Origin: Pseudomonas putida
GTDB taxonomy: Bacteria > Pseudomonadota > Gammaproteobacteria > Pseudomonadales > Pseudomonadaceae
NCBI RefSeq assembly: GCF_025905425.1
Contig: NZ_CP109603.1
Span: 3,012,001 to 3,076,000 of the forward strand
Direction of reading: 5' to 3'
DNA: 64,000 bases
Every line of letters begins with the position of its first letter. Positions within the stretch are counted from its first letter, which is position 1. This document shows, one piece after another, positions 27,828 through 36,442 of this stretch. The notes beneath the pieces were generated by a model. The model saw only the letters and a program-made list of their open reading frames with translations. It did not search any database and was not told the DNA's origin. The position numbers and the translations under genes were made by a program.

Positions 27828-27870
27828 TTGACCTTCGTTAACATATTAACTATAACATTAACACGTTAAC
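27828..27870 (+). promoter_or_regulatory. hpaG promoter with two HpaR-like operators
   Basis: TTGACC (27828-27833), exactly 17 bases, TATAAC (27851-27856) is a strong sigma-70 promoter. Two copies of a (G/A)TTAACAYRTTAAC element overlap it: GTTAACATATTAAC (27837-27850) between -35 and -10, and ATTAACACGTTAAC (27857-27870) across the start point, centres 20 bases apart. A MarR-type repressor bound there would block RNA polymerase. A similar element precedes the second hpaR copy at 38271. Confidence 0.75.
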
Positions 27871-27915
27871 AATCTCGGCAGAGCGACCACCGCCCTGCAC
27901 CGCCTGGAGAAAAGC

Positions 27916-28575
27916 ATGAGCCATGCCCTGCATGACGTTGCGACCGGCACCCTGTTCGGCGTTGCGCTGAACTACCAGGGTCTGCTGCAGCAGCACGAAG
28001 CGGCGTTTCACGAAGCGCCCTACAAGCAACCGCCCGTCAAGCCGGTGCTGTTCGTCAAGACGCCCAACACCCGCAACCACCATGAGGGCAACGTGGTGTT
28101 CCCGGCCGGTGTCGAGCGCCTGCAACCGGGCCCAGCCCTGGGTGTGGTGATCGGCAAGGACGCCAGCCGGGTCAGGGCCGAAGACGCGCTGGACTACGTG
28201 GCGGGCTACACCATCGTCAACGAAGTCAGCCTGCCCGAGGCCAGCTACTACCGCCCTGCGGTCAAGGCCAAGTGCCGCGATGGCTTCTGCCCGGTCGGCC
28301 CCGAACTGGTACCGGCCGCCAAGGTGGCAAACCCGGACGCCCTGGGCCTGCGCCTGTGGGTCAACGGTGAACTGCGCCAGCAAAACACCACCGCCAACTG
28401 CGTGCGCACGGTTGCCCAGCTGATCGCCGAAATCAGCGAATTCATGACCCTGCATGCAGGCGACATTCTGATCACCGGCACCCCCGAGGGGCGCGTCGAT
28501 GTCCAGCCTGGGGATCGCGTCGAGGTCGAGATCGACGGCCTGGGCAAACTGACCAACCACATCGTCGCCGAATGA
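27916..28575 (+). CDS. hpaG1: Homoprotocatechuate pathway isomerase/decarboxylase, subunit 1
   Basis: This 219-residue fumarylacetoacetase-fold protein corresponds to the N-terminal half of the fused E. coli HpaG/HpcE. TLFGVALNYQGLL is at the N-terminus; ALGVVIGKDASRV, YTIVNEVSLPE and GDILITGTPEGRVDVQPGDRVEVEIDGLG follow. With HpaG2 it decarboxylates 5-oxopent-3-ene-1,2,5-tricarboxylate and isomerises the product. It is the first gene of the operon, with GGAG eight bases before the ATG, and overlaps or abuts hpaG2. Confidence 0.93.
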   Translation: MSHALHDVATGTLFGVALNYQGLLQQHEAAFHEAPYKQPPVKPVLFVKTPNTRNHHEGNVVFPAGVERLQPGPALGVVIGKDASRVRAEDALDYVAGYTIVNEVSLPEASYYRPAVKAKCRDGFCPVGPELVPAAKVANPDALGLRLWVNGELRQQNTTANCVRTVAQLIAEISEFMTLHAGDILITGTPEGRVDVQPGDRVEVEIDGLGKLTNHIVAE

Positions 28576-28586
28576 GGATTGCACCC

Positions 28587-29351
28587 GTGAAACACGCCCG
28601 TATCCAGTTCGACGGCCAGGTCCACAACGTCACCGTCGAAGACGATCACCTGCGCCTGGCCGACGGCCGCCTGGTGCATGAAGACCAGGTGACCTGGCTG
28701 CCACCGGCCACCGGCAGCATGTTCGCCCTGGGCCTGAACTACGCCGACCACGCCGCAGAGCTTGCCTTCTCGCCGCCCACCGAGCCGCTGGCGTTCATCA
28801 AGTCGCCGGGCACCTACACCGGCCACAAGCAAGTCACCTGGCGCCCGGACAACGTTGCCTACATGCACTACGAGTGCGAGCTGGTAGCGGTGATCGGCAA
28901 GCAGGCGCGCAACGTCAAGCGCGAGGATGCCCTTAAGTACCTGGCCGGCTACACCGTGTGCAACGACTACGCCATCCGCGACTACCTGGAAAACTACTAC
29001 CGCCCCAACCTGCGGGTGAAAAACCGCGACGCCACCACCCCGGTCGGCCCGTGGATCGTCGATGCGGCCGACGTGCCAGACCCGTCCAACCTGAAGCTGC
29101 GCACCTGGATCAACGGTGAGCTGAAGCAGGAAGGCAGCACCTCGGACATGATCTTCGACATCCCCTACCTGATCGAATACTTCTCCAGCTTCATGACCCT
29201 GCAACCGGGCGACATGATCGCCACCGGCACCCCAGAAGGCCTGGCCGACGTGGTGCCGGGCGATGAAGTGGTGGTGGAAGTCGAAGGCGTCGGCCGCCTG
29301 GTCAACCGCATCGTCAGCGAAGCTGACTTCTTCAAGAACAACAAGGCATGA
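28587..29351 (+). CDS. hpaG2: Homoprotocatechuate pathway isomerase/decarboxylase, subunit 2
   Basis: This is the second FAH-fold subunit, equivalent to the C-terminal half of HpaG. MFALGLNYADHAAELAFSPPTEPLAFIKSPGTYTG, the metal-binding YECELVAVIGK and the C-terminal LQPGDMIATGTPEGLADVVPGDEVVVEVEGVGRL are clear. I prefer the GTG at 28587 because GAGG stands nine bases ahead; an ATG at 28572 that overlaps the hpaG1 stop would add five residues. Product 254 residues. Its stop overlaps the hpaE start (ATGA). Confidence 0.93.
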   Translation: MKHARIQFDGQVHNVTVEDDHLRLADGRLVHEDQVTWLPPATGSMFALGLNYADHAAELAFSPPTEPLAFIKSPGTYTGHKQVTWRPDNVAYMHYECELVAVIGKQARNVKREDALKYLAGYTVCNDYAIRDYLENYYRPNLRVKNRDATTPVGPWIVDAADVPDPSNLKLRTWINGELKQEGSTSDMIFDIPYLIEYFSSFMTLQPGDMIATGTPEGLADVVPGDEVVVEVEGVGRLVNRIVSEADFFKNNKA

Positions 29352-30817
29352 GCAGCATGATCAAGCACTGGATCAACGGCCGTGAGGTCGAGAGCAAAGA
29401 CACCTTCGTCAACTACAACCCGGCCACCGGCGATGCCATTTGCGAAGTCGCCAGCGGCGGTGCCGAGGAAGTCGCCCAGGCCGTTGCGGCGGCCAAGGAA
29501 GCCTTCCCCAAATGGGCCAACACCCCAGCCAAGGAGCGTGCCCGCCTGATGCGCAAGCTGGGCGAGTTGATCGACCAGAACGTGCCGAAACTGGCCGAGC
29601 TGGAAACCCTCGACACCGGGCTGCCGATCCACCAGACCAAGAACGTGCTGATCCCACGTGCCTCGCACAACTTCGACTTCTTCGCCGAAGTGTGCACACG
29701 CATGGACGGCCACACCTACCCGGTCGATGACCAGATGCTCAACTACACCCTGTACCAGCCGGTCGGTGTATGCGGCCTGGTCTCGCCGTGGAACGTGCCG
29801 TTCATGACCGCCACCTGGAAGACCGCACCGTGCCTGGCGCTGGGCAATACTGCGGTGCTGAAGATGAGCGAACTGTCGCCGTTGACCGCCAATGAACTGG
29901 GGCGCCTTGCCGTTGAAGCCGGCATCCCCAATGGCGTGCTCAACGTGATCCAGGGCTATGGCGCCACCGCCGGCGATGCGCTGGTACGTCACCCCGATGT
30001 GCGCGCGATTTCGTTTACCGGCGGCACCGCCACCGGCAAGAAAATCATGCAGACCGCAGGCCTTAAAAAGTACTCGATGGAACTGGGCGGCAAGTCGCCG
30101 GTCGTGATCTTCGAGGATGCCGACCTTGAGCGCGCCCTGGACGCGGCCTTGTTCACCATCTTCTCGCTCAACGGCGAACGCTGCACCGCCGGCAGCCGCA
30201 TCTTCATCCAGGAAAGCGTGTACCCGCAGTTCGTGGCCGAGTTCGCCGCACGTGCCAAACGCCTGATCGTCGGTGACCCGACCGACCCGAAAACGCAAGT
30301 CGGCTCGATGATCACCCAGCAGCACTACGACAAGGTCACCGGCTACATCCGCATCGGCATCGAAGAAGGTGCGCGCCTGGTCGCAGGCGGCCTGGAGCGC
30401 CCAGCCAACCTGCCTGCGCACCTCGCCAAAGGGCAGTTCATCCAGCCCACTGTGTTCGCCGACGTCAACAACAGCATGCGCATCGCCCAGGAAGAAATCT
30501 TCGGCCCCGTGGCGTGCCTGATCCCGTTCAAGGACGAGGCCCAAGCGCTGCAACTGGCCAACGACACCGAATACGGCCTGGCCTCGTACATCTGGACCCA
30601 GGACATCGGCAAGGCCCACCGCCTGGCACGCGGCATCGAAGCCGGCATGGTCTTCATCAACAGCCAGAACGTGCGTGACTTGCGCCAGCCCTTCGGCGGC
30701 GTCAAAGGCTCCGGCACCGGGCGCGAAGGCGGGCAATACAGCTTCGAAGTGTTCGCCGAGATCAAGAACGTGTGCATTTCCATGGGCAGCCACCACATAC
30801 CGCGCTGGGGTGTATAA
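29348..30817 (+). CDS. hpaE: 5-carboxymethyl-2-hydroxymuconate semialdehyde dehydrogenase
   Basis: This 489-residue NAD-dependent aldehyde dehydrogenase oxidises the ring-cleavage product of homoprotocatechuate. The conserved blocks are the LVSPWNVPFMTATWKTAPCLALGNTAVLK cofactor region, SMELGGKSPVVIFEDADLE with the catalytic Glu (about residue 255) and FSLNGERCTAGSRIF with the catalytic Cys (about residue 288). It overlaps hpaG2 by four bases. A REP pair then separates it from hpaD. Confidence 0.96.
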   Translation: MSSMIKHWINGREVESKDTFVNYNPATGDAICEVASGGAEEVAQAVAAAKEAFPKWANTPAKERARLMRKLGELIDQNVPKLAELETLDTGLPIHQTKNVLIPRASHNFDFFAEVCTRMDGHTYPVDDQMLNYTLYQPVGVCGLVSPWNVPFMTATWKTAPCLALGNTAVLKMSELSPLTANELGRLAVEAGIPNGVLNVIQGYGATAGDALVRHPDVRAISFTGGTATGKKIMQTAGLKKYSMELGGKSPVVIFEDADLERALDAALFTIFSLNGERCTAGSRIFIQESVYPQFVAEFAARAKRLIVGDPTDPKTQVGSMITQQHYDKVTGYIRIGIEEGARLVAGGLERPANLPAHLAKGQFIQPTVFADVNNSMRIAQEEIFGPVACLIPFKDEAQALQLANDTEYGLASYIWTQDIGKAHRLARGIEAGMVFINSQNVRDLRQPFGGVKGSGTGREGGQYSFEVFAEIKNVCISMGSHHIPRWGV

Positions 30818-30840
30818 AGCCGTCTCGATCGAGCGGGTAA

Positions 30841-30933
30841 CCCTGTGGGAGCGGGCTTGCCCGCGAAGCAGGCACCACGGTGAATGGCACGGGCTTCGCC
30901 CGTGTTCGCGGGGCAAGGCCGCTCCCACAGGGG
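30841..30933. repeat. Inverted pair of REP elements inside the hpa operon
   Basis: CCTGTGGGAGCGGGCTTGCC (30842 onward) and its reverse-complement partner ending CGCTCCCACAGG (to 30932) face each other around a short spacer with the secondary repeat ACGGGCTTCGCCCGT. The pair occupies the 190-base gap between hpaE and hpaD on the coding strand of the operon, so the transcript would carry a large stem-loop. Confidence 0.85.
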
Positions 30934-31007
30934 TTGCGCAGGCTTCGAAGTCTTGAGCAAGTCGTTTGCTCCTACACCATAACAACATCCTCTTACCGGA
31001 GATTTCC

Positions 31008-31931
31008 ATGGGCAAACTCGCTCTCGCTGCCAAGATTACCCATGTACCGTCCATGTACCTGTCCGAGCTGCCTGGCCCGCGCCAGGGCTTTCGGCAAGCT
31101 GCCATCGACGGGCACTACGAGATCAGCCGACGCTGCCGTGAGCTCGGCGTCGACACCATTGTCGTGTTCGACACTCACTGGTTGGTCAACGCCAACTACC
31201 ACGTGCTCTGCGGCCCGCATTTCAAGGGCGTCTACACCAGCAACGAACTGCCGCACTTCATCAGCAACATGGAATACGAGTTCCCGGGCAACACCGCGCT
31301 CGGGCAGTTGCTGGCAGCAGAGTGCAACCGCTTCAACGTCGAGACCATGGCCCACCACGCCACCACCCTGGGCCCGGAATACGGCACCCTGGTACCGATG
31401 CGCTACATGAACCAGGACCAGCACTTCAAAGTGGTCTCGGTCTCGGCGCTGTGCACCTCCCACTACCTGGCCGACAGCGCCCGCCTCGGCTGGGCCATGC
31501 GCAAGGCGGTGGAAGATCACTACGACGGCACCGTGGCGTTCCTGGCCAGCGGCTCGCTGTCACACCGCTTCGCCCAGAACGGCCAGGCGCCGGAATTCGC
31601 CACCAAGGTGTGGAGCCCGTTCCTGGAAACCCTGGACCACCGCGTGGTGCAGATGTGGGAGAACGGGGAATGGGAGGCGTTCTGCGGCATGCTCCCGGAA
31701 TACGCCGCCAAGGGCCACGGCGAGGGGTTCATGCATGACACCGCGATGCTGCTCGGTGCCCTGGGCTGGTCGAAGTATGACGGCAAGGCCGACGTGGTAA
31801 CGCCGTACTTCGGCTCGTCGGGCACCGGCCAGATCAACGCGATCTTCCCGGTCACCCCGCAGGATGGCGCTGCCATTCCCGCTGCGCAGGCCGCCAACCC
31901 GGCAGCCGTGGTGTCCACCAGCCGCCTGTGA
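31008..31931 (+). CDS. hpaD: 3,4-dihydroxyphenylacetate 2,3-dioxygenase
   Basis: The 307-residue extradiol (LigB-type, non-heme iron) dioxygenase opens the ring of homoprotocatechuate. Conserved features are TIVVFDTHWLVNANYHVLCG, YGTLVPMRYMN, VSVSALCTSHYLADS, VAFLASGSLSHRFAQN and GEGFMHDTAMLLGALGW, supplying the His/Glu iron ligands. The ATG at 31008 follows CGGAG. Downstream of the REP pair it begins the hpaDFXHI part. Confidence 0.95.
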   Translation: MGKLALAAKITHVPSMYLSELPGPRQGFRQAAIDGHYEISRRCRELGVDTIVVFDTHWLVNANYHVLCGPHFKGVYTSNELPHFISNMEYEFPGNTALGQLLAAECNRFNVETMAHHATTLGPEYGTLVPMRYMNQDQHFKVVSVSALCTSHYLADSARLGWAMRKAVEDHYDGTVAFLASGSLSHRFAQNGQAPEFATKVWSPFLETLDHRVVQMWENGEWEAFCGMLPEYAAKGHGEGFMHDTAMLLGALGWSKYDGKADVVTPYFGSSGTGQINAIFPVTPQDGAAIPAAQAANPAAVVSTSRL

Positions 31932-31990
31932 TCCCGCTGCCTGGCCGCTCTGCCGGGCGGCCAGGCGCTTCAGCTACGAGGATGCCCTTC

Positions 31991-32401
31991 ATGCCACACC
32001 TGGTTCTGCTCTACACCCCAGACCTTGAAACCGACGCCGACATCCCAGGCCTGTGCCGCGCCCTGGCCGACACCATGCTCGAACAGCGCGATGCCGCCGG
32101 CAAAGCGGTGTTCCCCACCGGCGGTACCCGTGTGCTGGCCTACCCCGCCGCGCACTGCGCGGTGGCCGATGGCAACGGCGACTACGGCTTTTTGTACGCC
32201 AACCTGCGCATGGGCAGTGGCCGCCCCGCTGACGTTCACAAGGCAGTCGGCGACAGCCTGTTGCACGTGCTCAAGCAGCACCTGGACGCGCTGCTCCAGC
32301 AACGCCCGATCGGCATCACCCTGCAGATCGACGAGAGCAACGCGCAGGTCTACGACGCCAAGCACAGCACCCTGCACCCGCTGTTCAACAAGCCGGCCTG
32401 A
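31991..32401 (+). CDS. hpaF: 5-carboxymethyl-2-hydroxymuconate delta-isomerase
   Basis: This 136-residue member of the 4-oxalocrotonate-tautomerase-like HpaF/HpcD family has MPHLVLLYTPDLE at the N-terminus (catalytic Pro-2 after Met removal), FPTGGTRVLAYPAAHCAVADG and FLYANLRMGSGRP. The ATG at 31991 is preferred over that at 31982 because GAGG is then eight bases upstream and Pro follows Met. It isomerises the muconate before HpaG acts. Confidence 0.93.
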   Translation: MPHLVLLYTPDLETDADIPGLCRALADTMLEQRDAAGKAVFPTGGTRVLAYPAAHCAVADGNGDYGFLYANLRMGSGRPADVHKAVGDSLLHVLKQHLDALLQQRPIGITLQIDESNAQVYDAKHSTLHPLFNKPA

Positions 32402-32445
32402 GGCCGGCACCTTTCACCGCCTCATCCCACAATAAGTACAAGAAT

Positions 32446-33753
32446 ATGAGCACACTAGAGCATGCCTCGCGCACCACGGCGCAAGCCACACTCCTCGACA
32501 GTACACACCGGGCCGTCACCTGGCGGCTGATGCCGTTGCTGCTGGTGTGTTACCTGTTCGCCCACCTGGACCGCATCAACATCGGCTTCGCCAAGATGCA
32601 GATGAGCCAGGACCTGCACCTGTCCGATACGGTCTACGGGCTGGGCGCCGGGCTGTTCTTCATTGCCTACGCGCTGTTCGGCGTGCCGAGCAACCTGATG
32701 CTCGACCGCTTCGGCCCACGCCGCTGGATCGCCAGCCTGATGGTGGTGTGGGGTGCACTGTCGACCAGCATGCTGCTGATCGAGAGCAGCAGCGCGTTCT
32801 ACCTGCTGCGCTTCGCACTGGGCGCGGCCGAGGCCGGGTTCTTCCCAGGCATTCTGGTGTACCTCAATCGCTGGTACCCGGCAGGCCGCCGGGCGCAGAT
32901 CACTGCATTGTTCGCCATTGCCGTGCCGCTGGCAGGCGTGGTTGGCGGGCCGCTGTCGGGCGGCATTCTGGCCTTCATGCATGACGCCGCGGGCTTGCGT
33001 GGCTGGCAGTGGATGTTCCTGATCGAAGGCGCACCGGTCATCGTGCTCGGCTTGATCGTGCTGGCCGTCCTGCCGGAACGCTTCGAGCAGGTTGCCTGGC
33101 TCGATGCGCAACAAAAAGCCGCCCTGCGCGCCCAGTTCGGCCAGGAAGAACAACGCAAATCGGTCACGTCGTTCGCCGGTATCGTTGCAAGCCCTGCGGT
33201 GTGGCTGCTGGTGGCGGTGTACTGCGCGGTGATGCTGGCGGTGAACACCTTGGCGTTCTGGATGCCCAGCCTGATCCATACCGCCGGCATCGGCAGCGAC
33301 GCCAGTGTCGGCCTGCTCAGCGCGGTGCCGTACTTGGCCGGCTGCGTGTTCATGCTCGCCTGCGGACGCTCGTCCGATCGCCATCGCGAACGCCGTTGGC
33401 ACCTCTGCGTGCCGCTGTTGATGGCGGCGGCCGGGATCGCGATCGCCGCCCTTGCGCCCCACCAGGCGCTGCCCGTGCTGGCCGGCCTGGTGCTGGCAGG
33501 TATGGGCGCAAGCGCTGCCTTGCCGATGTTTTGGCAACTGCCACCGGCCTTTCTCAATGGCCGTACCCAGGCAGCCGGCATCGCCCTGATCAGCTCGCTG
33601 GGCAGCATCGCCTCGTTCGCCACGCCCTACTTCATCGGCTGGGTCCGCGACACCACCCAAAGTGCCAGCCTTGCGCTGTATGTGCTCGCCGCGCTCATCA
33701 CCCTCGGCGGCCTGCTGGTGCTGCGCACTCGCGCCGCCATCGTCAACCCTTGA
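32446..33753 (+). CDS. hpaX: 4-hydroxyphenylacetate permease, MFS
   Basis: This 435-residue transporter has 12 predicted membrane helices of the anion:cation symporter branch: [26 protein letters not shown] in helix 1-loop, [18 protein letters not shown] for the loop 2-3 signature, and [22 protein letters not shown]. Position between hpaF and hpaH matches HpaX of enterobacteria, which imports 4-HPA. Substrate is inferred from the operon. Confidence 0.92.
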   Translation: MSTLEHASRTTAQATLLDSTHRAVTWRLMPLLLVCYLFAHLDRINIGFAKMQMSQDLHLSDTVYGLGAGLFFIAYALFGVPSNLMLDRFGPRRWIASLMVVWGALSTSMLLIESSSAFYLLRFALGAAEAGFFPGILVYLNRWYPAGRRAQITALFAIAVPLAGVVGGPLSGGILAFMHDAAGLRGWQWMFLIEGAPVIVLGLIVLAVLPERFEQVAWLDAQQKAALRAQFGQEEQRKSVTSFAGIVASPAVWLLVAVYCAVMLAVNTLAFWMPSLIHTAGIGSDASVGLLSAVPYLAGCVFMLACGRSSDRHRERRWHLCVPLLMAAAGIAIAALAPHQALPVLAGLVLAGMGASAALPMFWQLPPAFLNGRTQAAGIALISSLGSIASFATPYFIGWVRDTTQSASLALYVLAALITLGGLLVLRTRAAIVNP

Positions 33754-33770
33754 ACCCTGAGACTCTGACC

Positions 33771-34574
33771 ATGCTTGATAACGCTTTCATCCAACAGGCT
33801 GCCGAGCGGCTCGACCAGGCCGAGCGCACCCGCGAACAGGTGCGCCAGTTTTCGCTCGACCAACCGGCTATCACCATCGAAGATGCCTACGCCATCCAGC
33901 GCGCCTGGGTCGCCAAGAAGATTGCAGCCGGGCGCAAGCTGGTCGGCCACAAGATCGGCCTCACCTCCCGCGCCATGCAGGTGTCTTCGAACATCACCGA
34001 GCCAGACTACGGCGCGCTCCTGGACGACATGCTGTTCGATGAAGGCAGCGACATTCCCTTCGAGCGGTTTATCGTGCCGCGCGTCGAAGTGGAGTTGGCC
34101 TTTATTCTCGGCAAGCCGCTCAAAGGCCCCAATGTCACGGTGTTCGATGTGCTGGACGCCACCGAATGGGTCATCCCTGCGCTGGAAATCATCGACGCAC
34201 GCATTCAGCAGGTCGACCCGCAGACTCAGGCCACGCGCAAGGTGTTCGACACCATTTCCGACAACGCCGCCAACGCGGGCGTGGTCATGGGCGGGCGCGC
34301 CGTGCGCCCCACCGAGATCGACCTGCGCAAGGTACCGGCCGTGCTCTACCGCAACGGCGTGATCGAAGAGTCCGGGGTCAGCGCCGCGGTGCTCAACCAC
34401 CCGGCCAAGGGTGTCGCCTGGCTGGCCAACAAGCTGGCCGCGTATGACGTCACACTGCAGCCGGGCCAGATCATCCTTGGCGGCTCCTTCACGCGCCCGG
34501 TGGCCGCACGGCCTGGCGACACCTTCCACGTCGACTACGACCTGCTCGGCTCGATTGCCTGCCGTTTCGTTTGA
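33771..34574 (+). CDS. hpaH: 2-oxo-hept-4-ene-1,7-dioate hydratase
   Basis: This 267-residue hydratase of the FAH superfamily resembles E. coli HpaH closely: [64 protein letters not shown], and the metal-binding [14 protein letters not shown]. It adds water to the oxo-enoate to give the substrate of HpaI. It is 17 bases after hpaX and 10 bases before hpaI. Confidence 0.96.
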   Translation: MLDNAFIQQAAERLDQAERTREQVRQFSLDQPAITIEDAYAIQRAWVAKKIAAGRKLVGHKIGLTSRAMQVSSNITEPDYGALLDDMLFDEGSDIPFERFIVPRVEVELAFILGKPLKGPNVTVFDVLDATEWVIPALEIIDARIQQVDPQTQATRKVFDTISDNAANAGVVMGGRAVRPTEIDLRKVPAVLYRNGVIEESGVSAAVLNHPAKGVAWLANKLAAYDVTLQPGQIILGGSFTRPVAARPGDTFHVDYDLLGSIACRFV

Positions 34575-34584
34575 GGACTTGCCC

Positions 34585-35388
34585 ATGGACATGCCCGTCA
34601 ACCACTTCAAACAACGCCTGCGCAGTGGCGAGCCGCAGATCGGCCTGTGGCTCGGCCTGGCCGATGCGTACTGCGCGGAGCTGGCCGCCAATGCCGGCTT
34701 CGACTGGCTGCTGATCGATGGTGAGCACGCGCCTAACGACCTGCGCGGCATGCTCGCGCAGCTGCAGGCGGTGGCTCCCTACCCTAGCCAGGCGGTGATT
34801 CGCCCGGTGATTGGCGATACCGCGCTGATCAAGCAAGTGCTGGATATCGGCGCGCAAACCCTGCTGGTGCCCATGGTGGAAAGCGCCGAGCAAGCGCACC
34901 AGCTGGTGCAGGCCATGCACTACCCACCCAAGGGCATACGCGGCGTAGGCAGCGCACTGGCGCGCGCATCACGCTGGAACAGCATTCCCGGCTACCTCGA
35001 CCAGGCCGACGCGCAGATGTGCTTGCTGGTGCAGATCGAGAACAGGCAAGGGCTGGCCAACCTGGATGAAATCGTTGCCGTCGAGGGGGTCGATGGCGTG
35101 TTCATCGGCCCGGCCGACCTGAGCGCCGCCATGGGCCATCGTGGTAACCCTGGGCACCCTGAGGTGCAGGCGGCCATCGAGGACGCCATCGTGCGTATCG
35201 GCAAGGCGGGCAAGGCTGCGGGGATTCTCAGCGCGGACGAGAAGCTGGCACGGCGCTACATTGAACTGGGCGCGGCATTTGTGGCGGTTGGGGTGGATAC
35301 CACGGTGTTGATGCGTGGGCTGCAGGATCTGGCGGGGAAGTTCAAAGGTACTTCGGCGTCGGTCAGTGAGGGGGGCGGCGTTTACTGA
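34585..35388 (+). CDS. hpaI: 4-hydroxy-2-oxo-heptanedioate aldolase
   Basis: This class II metal aldolase, 267 residues, gives pyruvate and succinate semialdehyde, ending the pathway. [59 protein letters not shown]-like [10 protein letters not shown] and [15 protein letters not shown] hold the metal ligands and catalytic residues and match HpaI closely. It is the last gene of the operon; a short GC hairpin follows. Confidence 0.97.
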   Translation: MDMPVNHFKQRLRSGEPQIGLWLGLADAYCAELAANAGFDWLLIDGEHAPNDLRGMLAQLQAVAPYPSQAVIRPVIGDTALIKQVLDIGAQTLLVPMVESAEQAHQLVQAMHYPPKGIRGVGSALARASRWNSIPGYLDQADAQMCLLVQIENRQGLANLDEIVAVEGVDGVFIGPADLSAAMGHRGNPGHPEVQAAIEDAIVRIGKAGKAAGILSADEKLARRYIELGAAFVAVGVDTTVLMRGLQDLAGKFKGTSASVSEGGGVY

Positions 35389-35395
35389 ACATCCT

Positions 35396-35416
35396 TGGGG
35401 CTGCTCTGCAGCCCCA
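35396..35416. terminator. GC hairpin between convergent hpaI and hydroxylase reductase
   Basis: TGGGGCTGC and GCAGCCCCA form a 9-base stem with loop TCT in the 40-base convergent gap. It lacks T runs but could serve both directions. Confidence 0.5.
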
Positions 35417-35428
35417 GCTATCAATGGC

Positions 35429-36367
35429 TCACATCTGAATAATCGCCTTCAGCACCGTCTTGAAGGTATCCAACTGCTCATCACTGAACTGCCCAAACAC
35501 CTGGTCCTGCTGCTCCCTGGCAATGGTCCACAGCGCCTCGGTCTCATCCACCCCCTTCACCGACAGCCGCACCCGCCCCTCGTCATCAGCAATCAGGCCC
35601 TTGCGCTTGAGGTTGGCAACGGCCTCCTCGATTTCACGCGCAGGCATCGCCACTTCACGCTGCAGGTCGTTCATCCCAAGCCCAGCATCGTTCTCCAGCA
35701 CCATCAACATGCGCGCCTCGCTGGTACGCAGCCCGGTACTCAGTTGGCGTGGCTGATAGTCGCCCTGATAAGCACGCAACGCCTGGGTCATCAGGTAGTA
35801 CAGGTTGTGTTGCAGGCGGCCCTGGAAGTGGCTGCTCGGCGACTGGCCCTCCGCCCGCTGGGTCATGCGCGTGTGTGGCAGCACCATCGAGTAGGCGCCC
35901 TGGTGGTACAGCAGTGGAGAACGGCCAAAGTCATCGAACGCCACCACCTTGCCGACCAGAATCCAGTGGTCGCCACCGTCGAGTTGCTGAAACTTCTCAC
36001 ACTGAAAGCGCGCCGAGCAATCGGCCAGGAGCGGTGCGCCCCCCGCCCCTTCCTGGTAATCGATCCCTGCAAACCGATCATCCTTGGGCCGCGCGAAATT
36101 GTTGGACAGCTCAATCTGGTCCGCCGCCAGAATGTTCACGGCGAAGTGCGACGCTTCTTCGAATACTTCATGGCTGGTGGAGCGTTTGTCGATGCTCCAC
36201 AAGATCAGTGCAGGCTCCAGCGAGACCGAGTTGAAGCTGTTGGCGGTGACGCCGACCTTGCGCCCGCTGGGGCCAGCGGCGGTGACAACGGTTACGCCGG
36301 TGGCGAAGTTGCCCAGCGCGCGGCGGAAGGCTCGGCTATCGAAGGCAGTGGCGGTTTCATTGGACAT
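35429..36367 (-). CDS. hpaC: 4-HPA 3-hydroxylase reductase component (C1 type)
   Basis: This 312-residue flavin reductase has an N-terminal FMN-binding split-barrel (FRRALGNFATGVTVVTA, TANSFNSVSLEPALILWSID, GRSPLLYHQGAYS; about 1-180) fused to a C-terminal MarR-like winged helix (about 185-310, STGLRTSEARMLMVLENDA and AREIEEAVANLKRKGLIADDEGRVRLSVKG). This two-domain build is that of the Acinetobacter baumannii C1 component, where the C-terminal domain senses 4-HPA and relieves inhibition of FMNH2 production. It is unlike the 170-residue HpaC of E. coli. It follows the oxygenase gene on the same strand, separated by 75 bases with a hairpin. Confidence 0.92.
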   Translation of the reverse strand: MSNETATAFDSRAFRRALGNFATGVTVVTAAGPSGRKVGVTANSFNSVSLEPALILWSIDKRSTSHEVFEEASHFAVNILAADQIELSNNFARPKDDRFAGIDYQEGAGGAPLLADCSARFQCEKFQQLDGGDHWILVGKVVAFDDFGRSPLLYHQGAYSMVLPHTRMTQRAEGQSPSSHFQGRLQHNLYYLMTQALRAYQGDYQPRQLSTGLRTSEARMLMVLENDAGLGMNDLQREVAMPAREIEEAVANLKRKGLIADDEGRVRLSVKGVDETEALWTIAREQQDQVFGQFSDEQLDTFKTVLKAIIQM

Positions 36368-36378
36368 GCAAGACTCCC

Positions 36379-36399
36379 GGGCAGGCCAAGGGCCTGCCC
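36379..36399. other. Hairpin between oxygenase and reductase genes
   Basis: GGGCAGGCC and GGCCTGCCC form a perfect 9-base stem with loop AAG just upstream of the reductase ribosome site on the minus strand. It may set the ratio of the two subunits by partial termination or mRNA processing; there is no T run after it in the direction of transcription. Confidence 0.45.
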
Positions 36400-36442
36400 T
36401 GTTTGTTGTTGTGTTTGTAAGGGGGAACGGCCAGCCGGCGGC

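Noticed and set aside
29165..31105. 646-codon minus-strand open frame across hpaE
   Set aside because: It is antisense to a well-conserved aldehyde dehydrogenase and crosses the REP pair; no domain.
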